A DNA stretch of 64,000 nt from Methylomonas sp. LL1 (GCF_015711015.1 NZ_CP064653.1:4464001-4528000); one strand, 5' to 3'; counted from the stretch's first letter, positions 28,398 to 37,478 are shown. The notes: a model not told the origin generated them from the letters alone. Made by a program: numbers and translations.

Positions 28398-29756
28398 ATG
28401 GCAGATAAAACGGTAAGCAAGCATCTGATCAATCTTGAAAAGCAATTTGCCACGAATGACCCGGTTTTACAGAAAGCGGTAAAGGTATTTCAAGAACTGG
28501 ATGAGCTGGAACATGAAATGGCCTTGGTCGATAGCGACGAAACCACCGCTCGCCAGAGTTCCTGGTGGCCGCTGATCAGTACCGTGGGCGGCTATTCACC
28601 GGCGAAATCCGAATTTTTGAATCGTTTGCTCGATGCCCAGCTGAATACCACCCGCCATAAATTCACGGTACTGCAATATACCCCGCAAGCCAACAGCGCC
28701 ACCTTGCCAGGCAGCGCGCTGGACGCCGATCATCGCCTGCCTTTCTACCAGATCAGCCGCGACATCGAACAGGTCAGCCCGGGCGAAGGCAGTAAGGTCA
28801 ACAGCTATCTGGAACTGGTCACTGTCAACAGTAGCAAATTAAAAAACAAACTGGTGATCGATACTCCGGTACTCAACCCGGCCGCGGAAAATGCCGTTAA
28901 CGCGCTGTTACGCCAACATGTCATCGCCATTTCGGATTTGGTGCTGGTATTTACCGATCTGTTTGAAACCGATCCGGAATTCAATAAGGATGCCATTGCC
29001 AGCATCATTCAGTATCAGGATACCAATAAGTTTCTGTTCGTGATCGACCATTCCGAATTGAATCTGAACGACCATAAAACCCATGAGATCATCATCTCCT
29101 GGCAAAGGCGTTTGAACGAGTTTGGCATTTTCACCGGCCAGTTCGTGGTGTTGTCGCAAAACGGCAACGCCAGCCAGATAGAGCAACGGATCAACAATCT
29201 GAATAACGACCGCTCCTATCGGGTTTTGGAATCCCTGGAAAACAGTATACGCGCGGTGGACGACGTCATCATGGTCGAGGTGGAAAGCGCGCTGGCAACC
29301 TGGAAGGAACGCTGCAATGCCACCACGCTGATTATTCTGAGCTTCATCATCATGCTGATTCTATTCGCCGAAATCGCGGTCGGTGTGCTCGATCTGTTTT
29401 TCGACCCTATCATCGGTCCGGCGATTATCGTGGGCCTGATTGCGTTGCTGACGCCTTTACATATCGTCGTCAGCCGGGTTCACGCCAAGTTCATTATCAA
29501 TCAATTACATAAACGGCAAAAACAGCTCAATCTAAGCGAAGACCTGTCCGGATTGTTCGAAAAAAGCCTGACTTTCTGGCGCATCTTGTTACCGATTACC
29601 CAGCCGGTCGGTAAAACCAAGAAAAATCGCAAGAAATTAAACAGTTTGCTGGAACAAACCAAGGATTTGGTTCAAGCGCTGAACGACCAATTCAGCCGCA
29701 GCCAGTATCAGGACTATCATGCCCCGTATGACGCTCAAGTTGAAGAAGACTACTGA
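28398..29756 (+). CDS. Dynamin-like membrane protein with degenerate P-loop
   Basis: A 452-residue protein with an N-terminal helical region and a GTPase-like domain. The P-loop-like stretch is GGYSPAKSEFLNRLL near residues 65-79; the Gly before Lys of the canonical GK(S/T) is Ala. LVIDTPVLNP (about 152) resembles switch II and FVIDHSELN (about 213) the NKxD region, also altered. Two membrane helices lie near 308-360, then a charged tail. This order recalls bacterial dynamin-like proteins. Nucleotide binding is doubtful. The following membrane protein is 26 bp downstream, so they may act together. The link to dynamins is an inference. Confidence 0.55.
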   Translation: MADKTVSKHLINLEKQFATNDPVLQKAVKVFQELDELEHEMALVDSDETTARQSSWWPLISTVGGYSPAKSEFLNRLLDAQLNTTRHKFTVLQYTPQANSATLPGSALDADHRLPFYQISRDIEQVSPGEGSKVNSYLELVTVNSSKLKNKLVIDTPVLNPAAENAVNALLRQHVIAISDLVLVFTDLFETDPEFNKDAIASIIQYQDTNKFLFVIDHSELNLNDHKTHEIIISWQRRLNEFGIFTGQFVVLSQNGNASQIEQRINNLNNDRSYRVLESLENSIRAVDDVIMVEVESALATWKERCNATTLIILSFIIMLILFAEIAVGVLDLFFDPIIGPAIIVGLIALLTPLHIVVSRVHAKFIINQLHKRQKQLNLSEDLSGLFEKSLTFWRILLPITQPVGKTKKNRKKLNSLLEQTKDLVQALNDQFSRSQYQDYHAPYDAQVEEDY

Positions 29757-29782
29757 TTCCAGCTTTCTGAAGAAGACCGATC

Positions 29783-30283
29783 ATGGACATAATCAAACAG
29801 TATCTGGCACTGTGTTGGTTCAATGTTTCGCCTCTCGAGTTGCCCAGGTCAACAGCTTTTTTTAAGAACAACCTGATATTTAGTCTGCTGGTTTTCTTTT
29901 TCATCCAGTTCAACATGACGGATGAAATCGAGTCGATTACCGAAGTGGTGCTGGAAACCCTGTTGAACCTGGGTTTTATCGCGCTAACCCTGTGGCTGAA
30001 CAAAAACATGCACACGTTCATACAAGTCGGTTCGGCGATTTTGTTTTGTGAAAATGTGGTGGCCGCGCTGATCATCCCGATCATGTTCTGGGCAACCGTG
30101 GCCGAAGACTGGCTGGGTTACGGCATGCTAGGGATAATGGTCTTATGGAACTGGGCGATGGTCGGCATCATTTTTAAGCAAGCGCTAAATATCACCACAC
30201 TTGCCGGCTTGATCATGTCACTGTTTTACTTGCTGTTCAGTTTTGGTGGAGGCTTCGCGCTCAACAGCGTTGTCAGCGGTTAA
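29783..30283 (+). CDS. Multi-pass membrane protein, unknown function
   Basis: A 166-residue hydrophobic protein with four to five predicted membrane helices. The first begins near residue 29 after an amphipathic N-terminus (PRSTAFFKNN). I recognise no domain with certainty; the spacing of helices is reminiscent of Yip1-like proteins. It directly follows the dynamin-like gene, which suggests a shared membrane role. Confidence 0.6.
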   Translation: MDIIKQYLALCWFNVSPLELPRSTAFFKNNLIFSLLVFFFIQFNMTDEIESITEVVLETLLNLGFIALTLWLNKNMHTFIQVGSAILFCENVVAALIIPIMFWATVAEDWLGYGMLGIMVLWNWAMVGIIFKQALNITTLAGLIMSLFYLLFSFGGGFALNSVVSG

Positions 30284-30347
30284 TTTAAATAAGGCGACAT
30301 CCTAGCAAGATTGCTCCCATGTCGCCGATTGTATGTCTCCGGTCTAG

Positions 30348-30397
30348 GAGGGGCTTTAGCCGCGACGATAAGCCTTTGGTCGCGGCTAAAGCCCCTC
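30348..30397. repeat. REP-like hairpin
   Basis: GAGGGGCTTTAGCCGCGAC (30348-30366) and its perfect complement (30379-30397) form a 19-bp stem with a 12-nt loop. A related, degenerate copy is at 21365-21420. A smaller hairpin GGCGACAT/ATGTCGCC lies at 30293-30326. The rest of the 376-bp gap holds no visible gene. Confidence 0.85.
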
Positions 30398-30568
30398 TCA
30401 CATCGCTCAACCGGTAATTTGTTTGTTACCGAATCCTGACTTTATCTCCAATCCATAGCAAACTCCGTCCCCGCTATCCTGCCTTGCCCAATTCGCCCTA
30501 GGTTTATCCCAACGATTATCTGAAACCTCGGGGGCTCATTCGCATCGGGCTCGAACCGAAGCCCGCCG

Positions 30569-30587
30569 TTGTCAAAATTTCTTAACC
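30569..30587 (+). promoter_or_regulatory. Pho-box-like site upstream of the PhoD-like gene
   Basis: TTGTCAAAATTTCTTAACC contains a TGTCA element followed after six bases by TTAAC, similar to Pho boxes. Its core GTCA-N5-TTCTTAACC-like layout recurs at 33729-33747. This is a motif match only. Confidence 0.35.
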
Positions 30588-30659
30588 AAGCGGTAATCAC
30601 CGTGTCATGGGCAGCTATCTACAATGCAGACTCCTTTGCCATCATCAGGAGTCAACGCT

Positions 30660-32258
30660 ATGCCATGGTTTAATTGTCAATATTTTGGTCCGGGTCGGAG
30701 GCTGTCTCTACTCCCTTGGCCGTTACTGCTCGCGGCAAGTGTTTCTTTTGCCGGCGAAGGACCCAAAATGGATCAAGGGATACAGATCGGCGATTTGGCA
30801 CCCGGACGCGCTATTGTCTGGAGCCGTGCCGATAGGCCTTCGCGCATGATGGTGGAATACGCCTACAACCCCGATTTCGAACATGCCGTCACGCTACGCG
30901 GCCCCTATGCCATGGAGAATAGCGATTACACCGCGAGGCAGGATTTAGTCGATTTGCCGGAAGGCAAGGATGTTTATGTCAAGGTCTGGTTCGAAGATCT
31001 GACCAACGAACGCAATCAAAGCGAGCCGGTGAACGGCCATTTTCATACCATCGGCAAACGTGACGATATCCGTTTCGTTTGGGGCGGCGATACAGCCGGT
31101 CAAGGCTGGGGTATCAACGAAAGCTTCGGCGGCATGAAAATCTACGAAACCATGCGCCTGACCAAGCCGCAATTTTTCTTGCAAAGCGGCGATAGCGTTT
31201 ATTCCGATGGACCGATACCGGAAAGCAAGCCGGCCGAAAATGGACAAATCTGGACCAATTTAGTGACGCCCGAGGTAAGCAAGGTCGCCGAAACCCTGGC
31301 TGAATTCCGCGGCCGCTATAAATACAATTTTTTGGATGAAAATTTGCGCCGATTCAATGCCGAAGTGCCGCAAGTCTGGCAATGGGACGATCACGAAGTC
31401 GTCAACAACTGGTCGGATTCCAAGGACTTGAGCAACGATAGTCGCTACACGGTCAAGGACGTGCCGCTGCTGGTGGCTCGCGCAACGCGGGCGTTTCATG
31501 AGTATGCGCCGCTGCGTCCGCAAGATGGGGAAGAGTCGGAACGTATCTACCGCAAGATTTCCCACGGCAAATTATTGGATGTGTTCGTGCTGGATATGCG
31601 CAGTTATCGTGGCCCGAATACCGACAATCTGCAACCCCAACAAAATGCCGAAACCAGCTTTTTGGGTGAAAAGCAACTGGCTTGGTTGCGGCGGGAACTG
31701 CAAGATTCCCGCGCAACCTGGAAAGTCATTTCCGCCGATATGCCGATTGGGCTGAATATCGGCGATGGTGTCGATGCCGAAGGTAACGCCCGTTGGGAAG
31801 CGATTGCAAATGGCAACGACGGTCCGGCGGCCGGGCGGGAGCTGGAAATCGCCGGTTTGCTGAAGTTCATCAAACAGAAACACATCGATAATATCGTCTG
31901 GCTGACGGCGGACGTGCATTACGCGGCCGCGCATTATTACGACCCTAATCAAGCCGCTAGCCAAGACTTTTTGCCGTTTTGGGAATTCGTGGCCGGTCCT
32001 TTGAACGCGGGCTCGTTCGGACCCAACGGCACGGACGGGACCTTCGGTCCTCGGGTCGTATTCAGTAAGGCGCCAGCGCCGGGGCAAGTCAACTTGTCAC
32101 CCTATGCCGGTTTGCAATTTTTCGGCGAAGTCAATATTGACCGCAAATCCAAGGCGATGACCGTGGCGTTGAAAGACATCAACGGTGATGTGGTGTTCGA
32201 CAAAACCTTGTCCGCCGCCGGCGAGAATGGCTCGGACAGAACCAGGGATCGTGACTAA
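30660..32258 (+). CDS. PhoD-like alkaline phosphatase
   Basis: A 532-residue metallophosphatase of the PhoD family, exported (hydrophobic leader PLLLAASVSFAGEG near residues 20-37). The metal-binding motifs are clear: WGGDTAGQGWG, LQSGDSVYSDG, WQWDDHEVVNNW and LTADVHYAAAHYY. It should release phosphate from phosphodiesters or monoesters outside the cytoplasm. The ATG at 30660 is chosen over one at 30624 because AGGAG lies 8 bp before it. The neighbouring glycerophosphodiesterase gene suggests a phosphate-starvation cluster. Confidence 0.88.
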   Translation: MPWFNCQYFGPGRRLSLLPWPLLLAASVSFAGEGPKMDQGIQIGDLAPGRAIVWSRADRPSRMMVEYAYNPDFEHAVTLRGPYAMENSDYTARQDLVDLPEGKDVYVKVWFEDLTNERNQSEPVNGHFHTIGKRDDIRFVWGGDTAGQGWGINESFGGMKIYETMRLTKPQFFLQSGDSVYSDGPIPESKPAENGQIWTNLVTPEVSKVAETLAEFRGRYKYNFLDENLRRFNAEVPQVWQWDDHEVVNNWSDSKDLSNDSRYTVKDVPLLVARATRAFHEYAPLRPQDGEESERIYRKISHGKLLDVFVLDMRSYRGPNTDNLQPQQNAETSFLGEKQLAWLRRELQDSRATWKVISADMPIGLNIGDGVDAEGNARWEAIANGNDGPAAGRELEIAGLLKFIKQKHIDNIVWLTADVHYAAAHYYDPNQAASQDFLPFWEFVAGPLNAGSFGPNGTDGTFGPRVVFSKAPAPGQVNLSPYAGLQFFGEVNIDRKSKAMTVALKDINGDVVFDKTLSAAGENGSDRTRDRD

Positions 32259-32350
32259 GGCCGGCCAACCACGGCGATGCCATCCCGTAAGGCCTTCAGC
32301 TTCATGATGGCATCGCGCTAAAAAAACTCAAGCAATCATAGGAAAATTTC

Positions 32351-33580
32351 ATGTTACATTCGTTATCTAAAAGCGCGTTCTCGGCTTTGGCCGTCGCGGC
32401 ATTGCTGACTACACAAAATCCGGTATGGGCCGAGGCTAAAATGGATCAATCGCCTATCGTCATCGGTCATCGAGGTGCCTCGGGTTATCGCCCGGAACAT
32501 ACCTTGGAAGGTTATGCGTTGGCCATCGAAATGGGCGCCGATTTCATCGAACCTGATCTGGTATTAACCAAGGATGGCCGAATGATTGCCCGTCACGAAC
32601 CGATGATAGGTTCGACTACCGATGTCGCCAGTCATCCAGAATTCGCCGACCGTAAAACTAAGCGCATGGTCGATGGTGTCGAATACGACGACTGGTTCGC
32701 CAGCGACTTTACCTTGGCGGAAATTAAAACCCTGCGTGCCGTGCAAAGCCGTGCCGATCGCGATCAGCAATACAACGGCCTGTTTCGGATTCCGACTCTG
32801 GAAGAGGTGATTGCTCTGGCTAAAAGCAAAAGTCATGAAACCGGACATAGCATAGGCATTTATCCGGAAATCAAGCATTCCACCTACCATGCGACGCTCA
32901 AGGATGCTGAAAGCCGCTTGAGCTTCGGCAAGCATTTTTTCGAGGATAAGCTGTTGAAAGTCCTGCATCGAGCCTATAACAATAGCGCTTGCGCGCCGGT
33001 GTTCATCCAGTCGTTTGAAGTGGGTAATCTGCAATATTTGAGTCGTAAGACTCTCATTCAGTTAGTGCAACTGGTGGATGCCGACGATGTCAACGCCGAC
33101 GGTTCGATGTCGTTGGTGCCGCCATATAAGCAGCCCTATGACTTGGTGGTGAAAGGCGACTCCCGCACCTTTGCCGATTTAGTTTCGGAAGATGGTCTTG
33201 ATTTCGTGGCCAGTTATGCCGATGCCATCGGCCCCTGGAAGCCGTATTTACTGAAAACCGTGGCGGACGGCATCGATCGTGACGGCGACGGTGCTATCAC
33301 CATCAACGATCGCCGTATCGAAGGCAGTACCGGTGTGATCGAAATGGCGCATGAGAAAGGCCTAAAAGTGCATACCTGGACCTTCCGCAATAATGCCAGC
33401 GGTTATGGCTTTGCCGATCCGAGAGCGGAAATGAGCTACTATTTCGAACTTGGTGTCGATGGTTTGTTCACCGATTTCCCCGATACCGGAGTCGAAGCGC
33501 GGGATGCATCCAGCAATGCCGGCGAAACCGGGCACTTTGGACACTGCGGTCGCGGCCACCCTAAAAACCATAAACAATAA
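32351..33580 (+). CDS. glpQ: Periplasmic glycerophosphodiester phosphodiesterase
   Basis: A 409-residue secreted enzyme that hydrolyses glycerophosphodiesters to glycerol-3-phosphate and an alcohol. A signal peptide (about 27 residues, ending VWAEA) is followed by the GDPD barrel with IGHRGASGYRPEHTLEGY and EPDLVLTKDG. The segment DRDGDGAITIND near 312-323 has the form of an EF-hand calcium loop, which fits the Ca-dependence of GlpQ enzymes. It lies 92 bp after the PhoD-like gene on the same strand. The tail is His/Gly-rich. Confidence 0.93.
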   Translation: MLHSLSKSAFSALAVAALLTTQNPVWAEAKMDQSPIVIGHRGASGYRPEHTLEGYALAIEMGADFIEPDLVLTKDGRMIARHEPMIGSTTDVASHPEFADRKTKRMVDGVEYDDWFASDFTLAEIKTLRAVQSRADRDQQYNGLFRIPTLEEVIALAKSKSHETGHSIGIYPEIKHSTYHATLKDAESRLSFGKHFFEDKLLKVLHRAYNNSACAPVFIQSFEVGNLQYLSRKTLIQLVQLVDADDVNADGSMSLVPPYKQPYDLVVKGDSRTFADLVSEDGLDFVASYADAIGPWKPYLLKTVADGIDRDGDGAITINDRRIEGSTGVIEMAHEKGLKVHTWTFRNNASGYGFADPRAEMSYYFELGVDGLFTDFPDTGVEARDASSNAGETGHFGHCGRGHPKNHKQ

Positions 33581-33728
33581 ACTAGGCTCTTTAACAGCGG
33601 GGCCGAAGCTTTCGTCTCCGCTCCATCAGTAACGATCCCGCCTGATATTTTGATTTCCCATCCCTGATGGCCCGGTTAGACCTCATCCACCGGGCTGGCG
33701 TAATACGTTTCATCGAATCATCCCTAAA

Positions 33729-33747
33729 GCGTCATCGATTCTTAACC
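33729..33747 (+). promoter_or_regulatory. Pho-box-like site upstream of the truncated gene
   Basis: GCGTCATCGATTCTTAACC shares 13 of 17 aligned bases with the site at 30571-30587. It sits 170 bp ahead of the truncated secreted-protein start, consistent with that gene having belonged to the same regulon. The remainder of the 337-bp gap shows no gene. Confidence 0.3.
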
Positions 33748-33917
33748 ATTTTGCCAGGCTAGACCGGGCACAATGAGTTGCGGCTTGCGGAATGTTTCGG
33801 TATTGAAATCCTTGGAGTGAACCTATTTGGTTTTACTCAATCGCCGAGCGGATTTTTCCGTGAGTCAGGCCGGGCTTTTAGCCTATTGACTGATATTGAT
33901 AGAGAGACAATCCGAGC

Positions 33918-34094
33918 ATGAGCGTAAACACATTGACCCGCTACCCGATGTTGGCGACGCTAACCGTAATCGGTACAATAGGCGTCGCCCAGGCAGTCAC
34001 GCCGGTTTTCATTAGCCTTTCACCTTCGATTTCAAATGTTCCGCTAGACGTTTCATGGCCGAAGACGCGTCATCGGCCGCGAGATGGACGTTGA
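33918..34094 (+). pseudogene. Truncated start of a secreted protein
   Basis: An ATG at 33918 opens a convincing signal peptide (MLATLTVIGTIGVAQA) and continues TPVFI, the point at which secreted ExeM/NucH-type nucleases or lamin-tail proteins usually read VFINEIHYDN. From about 34012 the sequence is instead the 3' end of the oppositely oriented decarboxylase gene, and the frame stops after 58 residues. It appears to be the 5' remnant of a longer gene cut by a rearrangement. The nuclease identity is an inference from only a few residues. Confidence 0.5.
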
Positions 34095-35655
34095 TAATGC
34101 TTGGCATGTCGCTGTTGCTCAAGGCGTTCGTCAACGCCTGTTCGAACGCTTCTTCGGTACCAGCGTCGTAGCCCATTAAAGGGCCAAAGACTTCGCCCAA
34201 CCGGTCGAATCGCCAGGGATTAATGTCATTGAAAGGCCCCTCGAGAATACAGCGTTCGGTGCTGTATCCACCATTGTTAAAAACCACCACGATAGGATTC
34301 AGGCCCAGGCGCGCATGCGTCGAAAGCTCGGTGCCGGTCATCTGAAACGCGCCATCTCCAACCAGAATCAGTGCGCGGTGGTCGGGGCGGGCAATTTGCG
34401 CGCCGAGCGCGGCGGGTACCGCAAAACCCATCGTGGTATAGAAAGCGGATGCCAGAAATTCGCTCTGTTCGTGTACCCGTAAATCAATAGCCGCAAACAG
34501 ACAATCGCCGACATCGCAAACCACGATCATATCCTGACTTAGCGCCTGATTCAGTCGTCCGATCAATCTGGCGGTTGTAATCGGCCGGTCCGGTTCTGGA
34601 AACGCAACGGTATCCGCCGCCACGGTTGCGGGCGGAAACTTGCCGCCGGTTTTGACCGAACGCACTAATGCGCTTAAAAAGTCGTCTAACGCGACCCGAG
34701 GATAGCGATGAGCGCTGATCACAACCTCGTTTAATGCCGCGCGTATCATCGAATGCGGATCCAGTTTCGCGGTATAGATGCCGGTATCGACTTCGTTCAA
34801 GGTCACGCCCAACATCAGCAGTAAATCGGAATGCTCCACCGTGTAGCGTACCGATTCCGAACTCATCGCCCCTTCATAAATACCGAGATAGGCGGGATGC
34901 CTCTCGGCCATCACCGATTTACCGGTTAATGTGGCGACCACCGGTAGTCCGCTACGGTTGACCAGCTCTGCCAAGGCCTCCTGCAGGCCGCGCCGGTGTA
35001 ACTCGATGCCCGCCACGATCATTGGCGAAACCGACTTAGCCAATAGTGCTTGGGCTTCCGCGATGGCTTCGGCTAAAGCGGTTTGATCGCTAGCAAATCT
35101 TTCCACGCTTTCAACCGGCATCGGATAGCCTTCGACCATCACCAAGTCGCGGGGAAGTTCTATATAGACCGGTTTACAAAACTGGCGCGCAGCCTCTATG
35201 GCATGGTCTATCTGACGAAAGGCTATGACAGGATCGTTAAGTACCACCGATGCGCAACAGATGCGCTCAAAAATTTCGCGCTGCAAGGTAAAGGGGCCAA
35301 ACCGATGATGTATCAGGGGATCATTTTTTTGTTCACTGACGCCCGGTGCGCCGCTGATGATGATTACGGGCGAGGATTCCGCAAAGGCGCCGGCAATGGC
35401 GTTGACAGTATTTAACGCGCCAACGCCGTAAGTCACCGCCAGGGCTCCGATTCCGCGGCAGCGGGCGTAACCGTCGGCGGCAAAGGCGGCGGAATCTTCT
35501 CGCGTGGTGCCGATGTGGCGGACGGGGCTCTTGACCATCAGATCATAAAATCCCAGCACATAGTCGCCCGGAACGCCAAAGATATGCTGCACCCCCGCCT
35601 GGTAAAGGCGCTTGAGCAGGTACTGACCTATAGTGTCGGATTGAGCGGTACTCAT
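34012..35655 (-). CDS. Thiamine-diphosphate 2-keto acid decarboxylase
   Basis: A 547-residue ThDP enzyme of the pyruvate/indolepyruvate decarboxylase group. Seen in order: catalytic Glu in TTREDSAAFAADGYAR near 48, the paired histidines DPLIHHRFG near 112, and the cofactor motif GDGAFQ...NNGGY near 428-458. It would turn pyruvate or another 2-keto acid into an aldehyde and CO2. The start at 35655 (MSTAQSDT) is preferred to one 39 bp upstream because GGAGGT precedes it. Its stop codon coincides with the breakpoint of the truncated secreted gene, suggesting that the whole gene was inserted by a rearrangement. Confidence 0.85.
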   Translation of the reverse strand: MSTAQSDTIGQYLLKRLYQAGVQHIFGVPGDYVLGFYDLMVKSPVRHIGTTREDSAAFAADGYARCRGIGALAVTYGVGALNTVNAIAGAFAESSPVIIISGAPGVSEQKNDPLIHHRFGPFTLQREIFERICCASVVLNDPVIAFRQIDHAIEAARQFCKPVYIELPRDLVMVEGYPMPVESVERFASDQTALAEAIAEAQALLAKSVSPMIVAGIELHRRGLQEALAELVNRSGLPVVATLTGKSVMAERHPAYLGIYEGAMSSESVRYTVEHSDLLLMLGVTLNEVDTGIYTAKLDPHSMIRAALNEVVISAHRYPRVALDDFLSALVRSVKTGGKFPPATVAADTVAFPEPDRPITTARLIGRLNQALSQDMIVVCDVGDCLFAAIDLRVHEQSEFLASAFYTTMGFAVPAALGAQIARPDHRALILVGDGAFQMTGTELSTHARLGLNPIVVVFNNGGYSTERCILEGPFNDINPWRFDRLGEVFGPLMGYDAGTEEAFEQALTNALSNSDMPSIINVHLAADDASSAMKRLAEHLKSKVKG

Positions 35656-35901
35656 GGCGATTATTTCAACCTCCGTACGGTGACATGGATTCATTTGAAA
35701 TGGTCATTTTGTCCATCTAGCGCAACTATGCGTCCTGTTACGATCCTGGTAGCTGAACAAATATTCGGCGCCATTCAGGTTATTTATTCCTGGCAATCGC
35801 CTTCATGCAGGCGTTTATTGATGACTCCTGAAAATTAAGTGATTTTTAAGCCAGTCGGAGAAGAATGTGCCACAACTGAAATGATCCACAAAGGAGGACA
35901 T

Positions 35902-36165
35902 ATGTTCAGGTTTTTAACAGTAGTGGTAATTAGCTTGTTTTTTTCCGGCGCAGCGGTTGCGCATGATGATGACTGGGGACATAGACATCACCACCATCAT
36001 CACCATCATAGACATGGCTACAACGCGTATTATCGACCCCATATGCCGCCAACAATGGGATATTATCCAGCGCCAATCCGGCATTATGGGCCGCCGCCGG
36101 TAAGGTATTACGAATACGAACGGTATGCGCCTAGGCATGAGTATCTCCCTAGGGAGCGCTGGTAG
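35902..36165 (+). CDS. Small exported His-rich protein
   Basis: An 87-residue protein with a signal peptide (about 20 residues, ending AAVAH), then a run of eight histidines within HDDDWGHRHHHH... and a Tyr/Pro/Arg-rich tail. Clustered His and Asp suggest periplasmic binding of Ni, Zn or Cu. The ATG at 35902 has a perfect AAGGAGG SD. It is 3 bp ahead of a His-rich lipoprotein gene, and the pair probably works together. No named family is recognised. Confidence 0.7.
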   Translation: MFRFLTVVVISLFFSGAAVAHDDDWGHRHHHHHHHHRHGYNAYYRPHMPPTMGYYPAPIRHYGPPPVRYYEYERYAPRHEYLPRERW

Positions 36166-36168
36166 TCA

Positions 36169-36381
36169 ATGAACACTAAAATTCGTTCAATGGTTATTGT
36201 CTTCAGCCTCGCTTTGATGTCTGGCTGCGTGGCCTACGCCCCTTATCCTGGATATTCAGGTAGTTATTATGGTGGCTATGGCTACGCCGCCCCCGTGGTG
36301 CCGGTTCCAGTTCCGATGTTTCAGGGTGGCTGGGGGTATCGCGGACATCACGGCCATCACGGCCATCATCGGCACCATTAG
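36169..36381 (+). CDS. Small His-rich lipoprotein
   Basis: A 70-residue predicted lipoprotein: lipobox LMSGC with Cys20, then a Tyr/Gly/Pro-rich spacer and a C-terminal HHGHHGHHRHH cluster. It is expected to be anchored in the outer membrane or periplasm and may bind metal ions through the His tail. Starts 3 bp after the preceding His-rich gene; a terminator follows at 36434. Confidence 0.7.
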   Translation: MNTKIRSMVIVFSLALMSGCVAYAPYPGYSGSYYGGYGYAAPVVPVPVPMFQGGWGYRGHHGHHGHHRHH

Positions 36382-36433
36382 AGACGCCCCTTTCTCGCTG
36401 GCGAAACTAGGTTTGGCTTTGGGTGCCTAACCT

Positions 36434-36464
36434 GGCTGATCGATTCGAGTAGTCAGCCGTTTTT
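36434..36464 (+). terminator. Terminator of the His-rich gene pair
   Basis: GGCTGA (36434-36439) pairs with TCAGCC (36453-36458), followed by GTTTTT. It lies 53 bp after the lipoprotein stop. Confidence 0.6.
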
Positions 36465-36500
36465 ATGGGGAGAGGCCGCAAGGCCGGCGATTCTCATGCC

Positions 36501-36641
36501 TTAATCTTCACTCGTACTTCCTCCCTCATCATCACCGGTATCTTTATCCGGTTGCTTTTCCCGTGCCAGCACCTTCATCACGAATATCAGCCCGCCCACA
36601 ATTGCCAGCACCATCACGATTTCAAGTAGCATTCTCATCAT
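36501..36641 (-). CDS. 46-residue single-span membrane peptide
   Basis: A minus-strand frame of 46 codons plus stop encodes a short N-terminus, one membrane helix (LLEIVMVLAIVGGLIFVMKVL) and a highly charged acidic tail (KQPDKDTGDDEGG). AAGGTGG lies about 6 bp before the first ATG. The coherent hydrophobic-then-charged design supports a real small protein. Function unknown. Confidence 0.55.
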   Translation of the reverse strand: MMRMLLEIVMVLAIVGGLIFVMKVLAREKQPDKDTGDDEGGSTSED

Positions 36642-36872
36642 CGGCACCACCTTATAGGTCTGAAAGTAACGTCAAATACCGTTGATCGACTTGTAGTCCT
36701 CTTGCATGGCTATGTCAATCATTTACAGGCCGGGATCAGACGACTATAAGCCTTGGGAAACGATAGGGGTGGAAGGGTTAGTAAATGGTGGTGAAATTTT
36801 GATCCGGTGTATATTTTGTTTGAATTGATAAAATACAGCACTTATCTTCCATTTTTTACGGGTCGTCACGCC

Positions 36873-37478
36873 ATGTTCCATGATAAAGAAAGGACAAGTT
36901 TTGATCGTTTCGATCTTAGTTGGCATCGTCATTTTGCGCAAGGCAGCGTTATTTTCTTGCTGGGCTTATTTTTGTCGATAGCCAGCGTGTTCAATCAAGA
37001 TGCCGTGATATTGTCGGCGCGCCTTTTTTCTTGGTTACCTGTGTGCGGAGTTCTGATTTTGGGGTTTGGCCTGTTGGAGTGCCTCGACGGCTTCCTGTCT
37101 AAACAACAGCGCGATTTTTACCATAATCTCCATGTCGGTATGCTCGATGTTGTCGTTGGAGTCTTGATTTTATTCGGCGTCAATAATTCGCCGGATCGTT
37201 TGATTTTGTTGATTGCCGCATTTTTGATGGTGCGTGGCAGCGTGCGAATTTCGCTAAGTTATGCATTAAATTTAGAAAATCGTGCTTCTCTCTCGATTTG
37301 CGGCCTGATCTCAATTGCCCTTGGGATCATGTTATGGTTGCAATGGCCGATTTCCGAAAGTTGGTTCATTGCTTTGTGTTTGGCCATTGAAATAGCCTTT
37401 CGCGGCTGGGCGACCTTGATGTTTTCATTATGGTTAAAAAAGCAAAATGCCGAGATCAATAATGTTCACAATGTTTGA
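36873..37478 (+). CDS. HdeD/DUF308-like membrane protein
   Basis: A 201-residue protein with six predicted membrane helices in three hairpins, as in the HdeD family, which is linked to acid resistance in enterobacteria. The start at 36873 is preferred over an upstream GTG at 36807, since the hydrophobic pattern begins after the charged FHDKERTSFDRF stretch. Family assignment rests on topology and length rather than on a diagnostic motif. Confidence 0.55.
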   Translation: MFHDKERTSFDRFDLSWHRHFAQGSVIFLLGLFLSIASVFNQDAVILSARLFSWLPVCGVLILGFGLLECLDGFLSKQQRDFYHNLHVGMLDVVVGVLILFGVNNSPDRLILLIAAFLMVRGSVRISLSYALNLENRASLSICGLISIALGIMLWLQWPISESWFIALCLAIEIAFRGWATLMFSLWLKKQNAEINNVHNV

